Assembly (NCBI GenBank): GCA_018814745.1
Contig: JAHIZC010000107.1
Location: forward strand, 1 to 5,389
Source: Candidatus Omnitrophota bacterium
Lineage (GTDB): Bacteria; Omnitrophota; Gorgyraeia; Gygaellales; Profunditerraquicolaceae
DNA: 5,389 nt
Direction of reading: 5' to 3'
Under the pieces are notes generated by a model that worked only from the letters and a program-made list of their open reading frames with translations, was not told where the DNA came from and ran no database searches. Shown piece after piece: positions 1 to 5,389 of this stretch (positions are counted from its first letter, which is position 1; the number at the start of each line of letters is the position of its first letter). The translations under genes were made by a program, and so were the position numbers.

Positions 1-1
1 G

Positions 2-85
2 GCAAATAATCTGTCTGTTGACGGAAAAGTCGGAAAGAGAACCTGGTCTTTACTAAAAGAGTACCTTTATAAACAAGTAAAATAA
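2..85 (+). CDS. C-terminal end of an unidentified protein, possibly a peptidoglycan-binding domain (partial)
   Basis: An open frame enters from the left edge and ends at TAA 83-85, leaving 27 residues. The stretch DGKVGKRTWSLLKEYL resembles the end of the peptidoglycan-binding type 1 fold, where a DG-x-VG-x-x-TW-x-x-L pattern recurs in cell-wall hydrolases and envelope proteins. That would place the protein in the envelope, but the catalytic or anchoring part lies outside the window, so its function is unknown. The match is by eye to a short motif. The reading frame is supported by its good codon flow and by the clear change to repetitive sequence soon after the stop. The rsmI start lies about 150 bases downstream, behind the heptad repeat. 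Confidence 0.5.
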   Translation, partial: ANNLSVDGKVGKRTWSLLKEYLYKQVK

Positions 86-104
86 TAATTTAGTAAATAT
101 GTAT

Positions 105-231
105 CTGTGTAATGTGTAAAGTGTAATGTGTAATGCGGGTGTAAAGTATCGATGTGGAATGAATATGGCACCTACATTACACAATCAAGCATTACACTGA
201 CATTACACGTTACACATTAAACTTTACACAG
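105..231. repeat. Converging heptamer arrays forming a long imperfect inverted repeat
   Basis: The left side carries GTGTAA cores at 107, 114, 121 and 128, exactly 7 bases apart, with a further copy at 139. The right side carries the reverse complement TTACAC at 203, 210, 217 (degenerate, TTAAAC) and 224, again 7 apart, with two more at 177 and 192. The outer 31 bases (105-135 against 201-231) pair with 4 mismatches, and weaker pairing continues inward to a centre near 162-171. The array fills the gap between the upstream gene and rsmI and stops 3 bases before the rsmI ATG. It has no U-tract and does not look like a terminator. It could be a simple-sequence expansion that was inverted, a small non-autonomous mobile element, or a protein-binding array. 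Confidence 0.85.
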
Positions 232-234
232 AAT

Positions 235-888
235 ATGCTCTATATTGTTGCTACACCCATAGGCAATCTCAAAGATATCACCTTACGCGCTTTGGAAGTT
301 TTAAAGAGCGTAGATTTGATTGCCTGCGAAGATACCCGTCGTACTAAGATCCTGCTCCAGCACTATAATATCACAACCCCCACCACGAGTTATTTTCAGC
401 ACAACCGTTTTACCAAGGGTAAATATCTGCTTGAGGCGCTGGGAGATGGCAGGTCCGTAGCTTTGGTTTCCGATGCAGGTACGCCCGGAGTACTTGATCC
501 GGGGTACCATATTATCAACTTGGCAATTAAGAATAATATCGCCATTACTGTTATTCCCGGGCCGAGCGCTTTAATTGACGGCCTGGTGCTTTCCGGCAAG
601 CCGGCTCATGAGTTTATCTTTGTCGGGTTTCTGCCTAACCGGACTGTGGCAAGAAAGAATAAATTACGCAAACTTGCAGAGTTCAAGCTCACGCTTATTT
701 TTTACGAATCCTGCCACAGGATTCTTGCTACCCTGGAAGATCTGCAGGAAATCTTTGGGGATAAGGAAGTTGTGGTAGCCAGAGAGCTTACGAAGAAGTT
801 CGAAGAGGTAAAGCGGGGGAGCGCAAGGGATATTAAGGCGGAACTAAAAGCACAAAAGCCTCGCGGTGAATTTACAGTCGTGATATAA
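235..888 (+). CDS. rsmI: 16S rRNA (cytidine-1402 2'-O)-methyltransferase RsmI
   Basis: RsmI is a cytoplasmic SAM-dependent enzyme that methylates the 2'-hydroxyl of C1402 in the decoding centre of 16S rRNA. Family signatures appear in order: VATPIGNLKDIT (residues 5-16), CEDTRRT (31-37), LVSDAGTP followed by DPG (77-90), IPGPSA (107-112), FYESCHR (156-162) and ELTKKFEE (184-191). The start at 235 gives the usual MLYIVATPIGNL opening. No Shine-Dalgarno sequence is visible, because the upstream bases belong to the heptad repeat. The protein has 217 residues and ends just after the RGEF motif (210-213), so it lacks the short C-terminal helical domain seen in longer relatives such as the E. coli enzyme of about 286 residues. 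The catalytic tetrapyrrole-methylase-type fold is complete. Identification is secure. Confidence 0.96.
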   Translation: MLYIVATPIGNLKDITLRALEVLKSVDLIACEDTRRTKILLQHYNITTPTTSYFQHNRFTKGKYLLEALGDGRSVALVSDAGTPGVLDPGYHIINLAIKNNIAITVIPGPSALIDGLVLSGKPAHEFIFVGFLPNRTVARKNKLRKLAEFKLTLIFYESCHRILATLEDLQEIFGDKEVVVARELTKKFEEVKRGSARDIKAELKAQKPRGEFTVVI

Positions 889-914
889 TGAGAGGAGTTT
901 TAAAGGCACCCTAT

Positions 915-937
915 AATTCCAATGCGGGTTTGGAATT
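915..937. repeat. Perfect 8-bp inverted repeat just upstream of the pyr promoter
   Basis: AATTCCAA (915-922) and TTGGAATT (930-937) are perfect reverse complements around the 7-base loop TGCGGGT. The repeat ends 4 bases before the -35 hexamer at 942. No T-run follows, so it is a poor intrinsic terminator for rsmI. Its position fits an operator or activator site for the pyr promoter, but no regulator is recognisable. Confidence 0.55.
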
Positions 938-941
938 GGCC

Positions 942-970
942 TTGACAGAAGCTCATTTAAATGATATATT
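942..970 (+). promoter_or_regulatory. Sigma70-type promoter of the pyr operon
   Basis: A perfect -35 hexamer TTGACA (942-947) is followed by a 17-base spacer and TATATT (965-970), which matches the TATAAT consensus at five of six positions. Transcription should begin near 976-980, about 10 bases before the PyrR-binding loop, so the attenuator RNA lies at the very 5' end of the transcript as in known pyr leaders. The -10 and the expected start lie in an AT-rich run, which helps opening. The sequence alone supports the call, with no experimental data. Confidence 0.82.
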
Positions 971-987
971 TACTTAAATATTTAGAA

Positions 988-1018
988 CCTTTAACCTGGC
1001 TCTGAGAAGCTGGGAAGG
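988..1018 (+). promoter_or_regulatory. PyrR-binding loop (anti-antiterminator) of the pyr leader RNA
   Basis: The RNA folds as an outer stem CCUU/AAGG (988-991 with 1015-1018), a one-sided UAA bulge (992-994), a 7-bp stem CCUGGCU/AGCUGGG (995-1001 with 1008-1014, including two G-U pairs) and the hexaloop CUGAGA (1002-1007). The hexaloop fits the CNGNGA rule known for PyrR sites in Bacillus, and the flanking CUUUAA and GGAAGG also match the family pattern. PyrR with bound UMP should stabilise this loop, prevent the antiterminator from forming and let the terminator at 1052-1085 stop transcription. The pyrR gene downstream makes the assignment strong. Confidence 0.88.
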
Positions 1019-1064
1019 AAGAATATGGAACAGAAATTAAAAGATAATTTGAACCCAATTGCTT
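1007..1064 (+). promoter_or_regulatory. Predicted antiterminator stem competing with the PyrR loop and the terminator
   Basis: The 3' strand of the PyrR loop, AAGCUGGG (1007-1014), can pair with the 5' arm of the terminator: UGGG with CCCA (1054-1057) and AAGC with GCUU (1061-1064), leaving a 3-base bulge AUU (1058-1060). This 8-bp pairing excludes both the PyrR loop and the terminator, as the classical Bacillus attenuation model requires. Its large loop would leave the leader-peptide ribosome-binding site and start codon single-stranded. The pairing is seen in the sequence, while its stability relative to the other folds is not computed. Confidence 0.6.
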
Positions 1065-1066
1065 AA
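1025..1066 (+). CDS. Candidate 13-residue pyr leader peptide
   Basis: ATG at 1025 opens a 13-codon frame, MEQKLKDNLNPIA, ending at TAA 1064-1066. The purine run GGAAGGAAG (1013-1021) just upstream is a good Shine-Dalgarno sequence, and its AAGG part is the outer 3' strand of the PyrR-binding loop. The last codons cover the 5' arm of the terminator, and the stop falls at the edge of its loop. A ribosome on this frame would therefore melt the terminator, while PyrR on its loop would hide the ribosome-binding site. Leader peptides overlapped by PyrR sites are known in mycobacteria, and a terminator-spanning leader peptide occurs before E. coli pyrBI. The frame is short, so chance cannot be excluded. 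Confidence 0.5.
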   Translation: MEQKLKDNLNPIA

Positions 1067-1085
1067 GAAAGCGGTTGGGTTTTTT
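1052..1085 (+). terminator. Intrinsic attenuator terminator of the pyr leader
   Basis: A 13-bp stem (1052-1064 with 1069-1081, two G-U pairs, loop AAGA) has AACCCAA pairing with TTGGGTT at its base and is followed by an uninterrupted T run (1080-1085). It lies about 34 bases after the PyrR-binding loop and more than 200 bases before pyrR, so it is an attenuator and not the end of rsmI. Its 5' arm is shared with the antiterminator. Confidence 0.9.
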
Positions 1086-1093
1086 ATTATTGA

Positions 1094-1883
<790 letters not shown>

Positions 1884-1906
1884 ACGTAAGTTTCTGTCTG
1901 ATTTTG

Positions 1907-1974
1907 ACCCTTGACATCTTTTGAAATAAGGCTTAATTTCGGAACTAACCCAAAACTCAAAAGATGTCAAGGGT
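1907..1974. repeat. 18-bp perfect inverted repeat (middle hairpin of copy B)
   Basis: ACCCTTGACATCTTTTGA (1907-1924) is the exact reverse complement of 1957-1974. Pairing resumes outward with small bulges to TCTGT/ACAGA (1893-1897, 1984-1988). The spacer contains a smaller imperfect palindrome, GAAATAAG/CTTAATTTC (1923-1940). There is no T-run, so it is not a standard terminator of pyrR. Confidence 0.85.
1911..1939 (+). promoter_or_regulatory. Possible internal promoter for pyrB inside repeat copy B
   Basis: TTGACA (1911-1916), 17 bases, then TAATTT (1934-1939). The -35 and spacing are ideal but the -10 matches consensus at only three of six positions. The -35 is part of the 18-bp repeat arm, so a functional promoter would have been brought by the repeat and would bypass the PyrR attenuator. 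This is a weak call. Confidence 0.25.
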
Positions 1975-2045
1975 TCAATTCGCACAGATAGCTTATGTAG
2001 GAAGCTATTAAAATTATCGCTACATAAGTTATGTGCTTATTAAAT

Positions 2046-2996
2046 ATGGATACAGTCTGGACGAAGAAAGATTTATTGGGCCTGGAAGATCTAAGCAGAG
2101 AAGAGATCGAACATATTTTAAATACCGTAGATTCATTTAAAGAAGTCTCTACCCGGGAGATTAAAAAAGTCCCTGCCCTGCGCGGTAAGACCGTGGTGAA
2201 TATGTTTTATGAGCCATCGACACGGACCAGGGTGTCTTTTGAGATCGCAGCCAAAAGGTTATCCGCAGACGTGATTAATATTACCTCTGAGACCTCAAGC
2301 GTTAGGAAAGGGGAAACCCTGATTGACACCGGAAGAAATATCGAAGCCCTGAAAGTCGATATAATCGTCATGCGCCATAATTATTCCGGAGCAGCTAATA
2401 TGTTAGCCAGTCATCTCCGGGCGAGCGTAGTGAATGCCGGGGATGGATGGCATGAGCATCCTACACAGGCGCTTTTGGATATCTTTACCCTGAAAGAAAA
2501 GTTAGGGCAAATTAAAGGATTGCATGTAAGCATTATCGGCGATATCGCCCACTCTCGAGTGGCGCGCTCTAATATATGGGGTTTGACTAAGCTCGGTGCG
2601 AAGGTGATTGTCTGCGCTCCCAAGCTGCTTATCCCCGCCGGCATTGAAGAGATGGGGGCAGAAGTGACCGATGATATAGATAAAGCACTGCATAATGCGG
2701 ATGCGATTAATGTTTTAAGGATGCAATTTGAGCGTGATGAGAAAGCTGCTTTTCCGACCCAGCTGGAATATTTTAAGGCCTTTGGTATTACCGAGGAGAG
2801 GCTGGAGAAAGCGAAGAAGGATATAGTGATAATGCATCCCGGGCCGATTAACCGCGGAGTTGAGATGTCTAGCGAAGTCGCTGATGGAGCGAATTCCGTG
2901 ATCCTTGAGCAGGTGACAAACGGCATCGCAGTAAGGATGGCGGTGTTATTTCTAGTTGCCCAGGCAAATGAAAGTATAAGTAAGGACGCACGTTGA
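2046..2996 (+). CDS. pyrB: Aspartate carbamoyltransferase catalytic subunit
   Basis: PyrB joins carbamoyl phosphate and aspartate to form N-carbamoyl-L-aspartate, the first committed step of pyrimidine synthesis, as a cytoplasmic trimer. Numbered from the ATG at 2046 (316 residues), the carbamoyl-phosphate motif STRTR is at 58-62, the active-site RKGET loop at 87-91, HPTQALLD at 138-145, the aspartate-domain IIGDIAHSRVARSN at 163-176, LRMQFER at 224-230 and HPGPINRGVE at 264-273. Length fits the family (about 305-315). An ATG at 2031 would add MCLLN, but it lies in hairpin 3 of repeat copy B and the homology begins after 2046. No Shine-Dalgarno sequence precedes either start. No pyrI regulatory subunit is in the window. 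The stop TGA overlaps the pyrC start by one base (TGATG), indicating translational coupling. Confidence 0.96.
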   Translation: MDTVWTKKDLLGLEDLSREEIEHILNTVDSFKEVSTREIKKVPALRGKTVVNMFYEPSTRTRVSFEIAAKRLSADVINITSETSSVRKGETLIDTGRNIEALKVDIIVMRHNYSGAANMLASHLRASVVNAGDGWHEHPTQALLDIFTLKEKLGQIKGLHVSIIGDIAHSRVARSNIWGLTKLGAKVIVCAPKLLIPAGIEEMGAEVTDDIDKALHNADAINVLRMQFERDEKAAFPTQLEYFKAFGITEERLEKAKKDIVIMHPGPINRGVEMSSEVADGANSVILEQVTNGIAVRMAVLFLVAQANESISKDAR

Positions 2997-4276
2997 TGAC
3001 CCTGTTGATTAAAAATGGACGCTTAGTCGATCCGGCAAATAATATTGACGAGGTCTGCGATGTTTTGCTGGAGAATGGCAAAGTATTCAAGGTAGCGAAG
3101 AAAATCAAGGCAAATGCAGCCCAGGTTATAGACGCTCAGGATAAAATAGTAATGCCTGGGATCGTAGATATGCATGTACATTTAAGAGAGCCGGGGAGGG
3201 AAGATAAAGAGACAGTCTCAACCGGTACGCGGGCAGCTCTCAAGGGCGGCGTCACCAGCGTCCTGGCGATGCCGAATACTATGCCGGCTATAGATTCTCC
3301 GGAAAATCTTCAACTGCTGAAAGGGATTATTAAGAGGACGGCTAATGCTAATGTGTTTATCGCTAGTGCGATTACGCATGGAAGGAATGGCAGGGAATTA
3401 GTAGACATCCGCAGATTAAAGAAAGAGGGTGCTGTAGCTATTTCCGATGATGGTTCTTCGATAGATTCTGATCAGGTGATGTCAGAGGCGTTAAAGATCG
3501 CGAAGATTGAAAAAATCCTTGTGATTTGCCATAGTGAGGATAGGGCGCTTTCAGACCGGGGAGTAGTAAACTTAGGGTTTACCTCAACGCGCATGGGCTT
3601 ACGAGGTATATCTAAAGAATCAGAGTATAGGAGAGTAGCCAGGGATATTGAGCTGGCTAGAAAATGTAATGCCCCGGTACACATTACACATCTCAGCTGC
3701 CGTGAGTCAGTAGAGGCTATTGCCAGGGCTAAGCAGAGGGGGGTTAGAGTGACTGCTGATACTGCCCCGCATTATTTCTCTCTGAGCGAAGAGGATGTTT
3801 GGTCTTTTAATCCTAACCGGAAAATTAATCCGCCCTTAAGGGGTAAAGCTGATTTAAAGGCTATCAGAGAAGGGCTGAAGGACGGCACAATAGATGCGAT
3901 TGCCTCGGATCATGCCCCGCATACGGAGAATGAAAAGGATATAGAATTCGAGCGTGCAGAATTTGGTACGATCGGCTTAGAGACTGAATTAGCAGTCAGT
4001 ATTACAGAGCTGTTGCACCCGGGGCTATTAGAATGGAAGGAGCTAGTCGCTAAATTAACCCTGAATCCGGCTAATATTCTAGGGGTAGAGAAAGGGAAGT
4101 TAGCGATAGGCTGCGATGCGGACTTGATTGTTGTCGACCCGGATCAACAATGGAATGTTGAAAAGCAAGGCTTTCTTTCTAGGTCTAAAAATTCTGCCTT
4201 CATCGGCAAGATTTTAAAAGGAGTAGTCGAGTATACAATTTACAAAGGCAAAATCGCTTATCAAAGGAGAGCGTAG
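2996..4276 (+). CDS. pyrC: Dihydroorotase, class I
   Basis: PyrC is the cytoplasmic zinc amidohydrolase that cyclises carbamoyl aspartate to dihydroorotate, directly after PyrB. From ATG 2996 it has 426 residues, the usual class I length. Visible motifs are the metal-binding DMHVHLREPG with H60 and H62, MPNT (92-95), AISDDG with D151/D152, ICHSED with H179, VHITHLS with H232, the substrate segment NPPLRG (278-283) and ASDHAPH with D305. The SDDG motif in place of a lysine resembles the Bacillus type, where Asp151 bridges the metals instead of a carboxylated lysine. A TTG one codon upstream (2993) is a possible start, but ATG in the TGATG overlap, 9 bases after AAGGA (2982-2986), is preferred. 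No inactivating change is seen. Confidence 0.96.
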   Translation: MTLLIKNGRLVDPANNIDEVCDVLLENGKVFKVAKKIKANAAQVIDAQDKIVMPGIVDMHVHLREPGREDKETVSTGTRAALKGGVTSVLAMPNTMPAIDSPENLQLLKGIIKRTANANVFIASAITHGRNGRELVDIRRLKKEGAVAISDDGSSIDSDQVMSEALKIAKIEKILVICHSEDRALSDRGVVNLGFTSTRMGLRGISKESEYRRVARDIELARKCNAPVHITHLSCRESVEAIARAKQRGVRVTADTAPHYFSLSEEDVWSFNPNRKINPPLRGKADLKAIREGLKDGTIDAIASDHAPHTENEKDIEFERAEFGTIGLETELAVSITELLHPGLLEWKELVAKLTLNPANILGVEKGKLAIGCDADLIVVDPDQQWNVEKQGFLSRSKNSAFIGKILKGVVEYTIYKGKIAYQRRA

Positions 4277-4280
4277 TAGA

Positions 4281-5389
4281 ATGGAATTTGTTGCTGATTT
4301 TCACATTCACTCTAAATATTCACGTGCAACCAGTAAGTCTATGGATACGCAGCATTTAGCTGAGTGGGCAAAGTTAAAGGGTATCACTCTGATCGGGACA
4401 GGTGATTTTACTCATCACCTCTGGCTCGAGGAGCTAAAAAATAATTTAGAAGATTTGGGTAATGGCCTATTTAAATACCAGGATGTATACTTTATTCTTA
4501 CTTCGGAGATCAGCAGTATTTATTCTAAAGGGGGAAGGTGTTACCGCATTCATAATATGGTTTTTAGTCCCTCCTTTAAGACAACCGATAAGATAAACGA
4601 GGCCCTAGGCAGGCGGGGCAATCTTGCCAGTGATGGCCGTCCGATTCTGGGTTTGGATGCCGCTGAATTAGCGCGGATAATCTTTGATATCGACGAGAAC
4701 TGTATGGTCGTGCCGGCGCACTGCCTGCTCCCCGATACATTAATACATGCTCAGAACGCTCTCAAAAAAATCAAAGAGATAAATAAGGGTGATCTGGTGT
4801 ATACACACAAACTGAATTACAGGAAAGTTACTAAAGTGCTAAAGCGTCCTTATAAGGGTAAGATTTATCATATTAAACCATATTATTTTAGAGCAGGCCT
4901 CAAAACTACACCCGAGCATCCATTTTATATTATTAAAACTTATAAAAATTGTCGTTTGACGGAAGGCATCTGTCGTCCAAACTGCTCAGCGTTGAATGAA
5001 TGCAAGCGTAAATATTTCCAAAGCTATAATCCTCTGTGGTGCCAAGCCAAAGATATAGAAAAAGGAGATATCATTATATTCCCGCGTTTTAAAAATGATA
5101 TGCAGAATATCAAAAATATTGAAATTAGCCAATTTATTAACAGCTCAGATTTTATCTTAGGTAATGGCAAAATTTATCCAAAGGGCAATAAGGTCTCCAA
5201 GATAAATAATGGAGTTAGGATTAATAAAGAATTTTGTAGATTGGCAGGGTATTTTATTTCAGAAGGATATACTAATAACAGAGATTGTATAGCCTTCTCC
5301 TTCCGCGCTAATGAATTAAATTATATCAAAGACGTAAAAAAGTTAATGCAAAGCTCATTTGGCATATCTCTTTCTAAGCTACAAGTAAA
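4281..5389 (+). CDS. Endonuclease Q-type PHP-domain DNA repair nuclease, intein-interrupted (5' part)
   Basis: The frame opens at ATG 4281, 4 bases after the pyrC stop and behind AAAGGAGA (4263-4270), and runs without a stop to the window edge. Residues 1-147 form the start of a PHP phosphoesterase: ADFHIHSKYSRA with H8 and H10, GTGDFTH with D42 and H45, LTSEISSIY with E76, RIHNMVFSP with H91, and VVPAH ending at H147. This arrangement matches the EndoQ family (often labelled UvrD-like or conserved PHP protein), which nicks DNA 5' of uracil, hypoxanthine and abasic sites. It is best known from Thermococcales and some bacteria. From residue 148 the sequence is an intein. In EndoQ the PAH motif is normally followed by a WTPWFS-like block, which should resume after the intein, outside the window. 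The family is recognised from motifs only. Confidence 0.82.
   Translation, partial: MEFVADFHIHSKYSRATSKSMDTQHLAEWAKLKGITLIGTGDFTHHLWLEELKNNLEDLGNGLFKYQDVYFILTSEISSIYSKGGRCYRIHNMVFSPSFKTTDKINEALGRRGNLASDGRPILGLDAAELARIIFDIDENCMVVPAHCLLPDTLIHAQNALKKIKEINKGDLVYTHKLNYRKVTKVLKRPYKGKIYHIKPYYFRAGLKTTPEHPFYIIKTYKNCRLTEGICRPNCSALNECKRKYFQSYNPLWCQAKDIEKGDIIIFPRFKNDMQNIKNIEISQFINSSDFILGNGKIYPKGNKVSKINNGVRINKEFCRLAGYFISEGYTNNRDCIAFSFRANELNYIKDVKKLMQSSFGISLSKLQV
4722..5389 (+). mobile_element. LAGLIDADG-type intein within the EndoQ-like gene (N-terminal part)
   Basis: An intein is an in-frame parasitic element that excises itself from the host protein. Numbering follows the host protein. The nucleophile C148 starts block A (CLLPDTLIHAQ, then INKGDLVYTH), directly after PAH. 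Block B is GLKTTPEHPFYII with T210 and H213 of the TxxH motif. A Cys cluster follows (C224, C231, C235, C241, with C254 further on), then CQAKDIEKGDII. LAGYFISEG (321-329) is the first LAGLIDADG helix of a homing endonuclease, so this is a full-size intein and not a mini-intein. The splice end (His-Asn and the +1 residue) and the second LAGLIDADG motif lie beyond the edge. The intein looks more AT-rich than pyrB and pyrC by eye, consistent with horizontal arrival. Confidence 0.9.

Noticed and set aside
105..231. CRISPR-like array
   Set aside because: The units are 7 bases and directly adjacent, with no spacers of constant length and no cas genes.
1884..2045. A second PyrR-binding loop and attenuator before pyrB
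   Set aside because: No CNGNGA hexaloop in a suitable stem and no hairpin followed by a T-run is present between pyrR and pyrB.
2411..2926. 171-residue minus-strand frame within pyrB
   Set aside because: It is a shadow of the strongly conserved pyrB coding strand and has a Ser/Ile-rich composition with no family motif.
4281..5389. The window-end frame as a PHP-family histidinol phosphatase or DNA polymerase X
   Set aside because: The SKYSRATSKSM, GTGDFTH and VVPAH motif set and the spacing fit the EndoQ family better, and no polymerase domain precedes the PHP part.

Overview
The window comes from a bacterial chromosome, moderately AT-rich, with all genes on the + strand. It holds the last codons of an unidentified protein, rsmI, a PyrR-regulated pyrimidine operon (pyrR-pyrB-pyrC), and the 5' part of an endonuclease Q (EndoQ)-type PHP gene interrupted by an intein. 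No taxonomic marker is decisive. PyrR-type RNA attenuation is typical of Firmicutes, Thermus-Deinococcus and several uncultured phyla. The mix of PyrR control, a bacterial EndoQ, a LAGLIDADG intein and abundant intergenic hairpins makes me lean towards an uncultured lineage such as Omnitrophota. That placement is inference only.

Layout. Positions 2-85 are the end of a gene whose last 27 residues resemble a peptidoglycan-binding domain. Positions 105-231 are two converging arrays of a heptamer (GTGTAAW) forming a long imperfect inverted repeat that ends 3 bases before the rsmI start (235-888). A sigma70-like promoter (942-970) then drives a leader with a PyrR-binding loop (988-1018), an antiterminator, a 13-codon leader peptide reading frame and an intrinsic terminator (1052-1085). 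pyrR (about 1317-1883), pyrB (about 2046-2996) and pyrC (2996-4276) follow. The EndoQ-like gene (4281 to the window edge) starts 4 bases after the pyrC stop. Its intein begins at 4722, right after the conserved Pro-Ala-His of the PHP metal site.

How the parts work together. PyrR senses UMP/UTP and should bind the leader loop to force termination. PyrB makes carbamoyl aspartate and PyrC cyclises it to dihydroorotate. EndoQ is a repair nuclease for uracil, hypoxanthine and abasic sites, so its place behind pyrC may reflect a link between pyrimidine supply and uracil in DNA, or may be chance.

The least ordinary material is between the genes. The pyrR and pyrB start regions are each preceded by a three-hairpin element. 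The two have the same order of hairpins and nearly identical spacing but diverged stem sequences, so they look like two copies of one repeat family. One overlaps the 3' end of pyrR and encodes its last residues, and both supply an alternative upstream ATG. The pyr leader also looks like a hybrid attenuator, in which the PyrR-bound loop would hide the ribosome-binding site of a leader peptide whose stop codon lies within the terminator hairpin.
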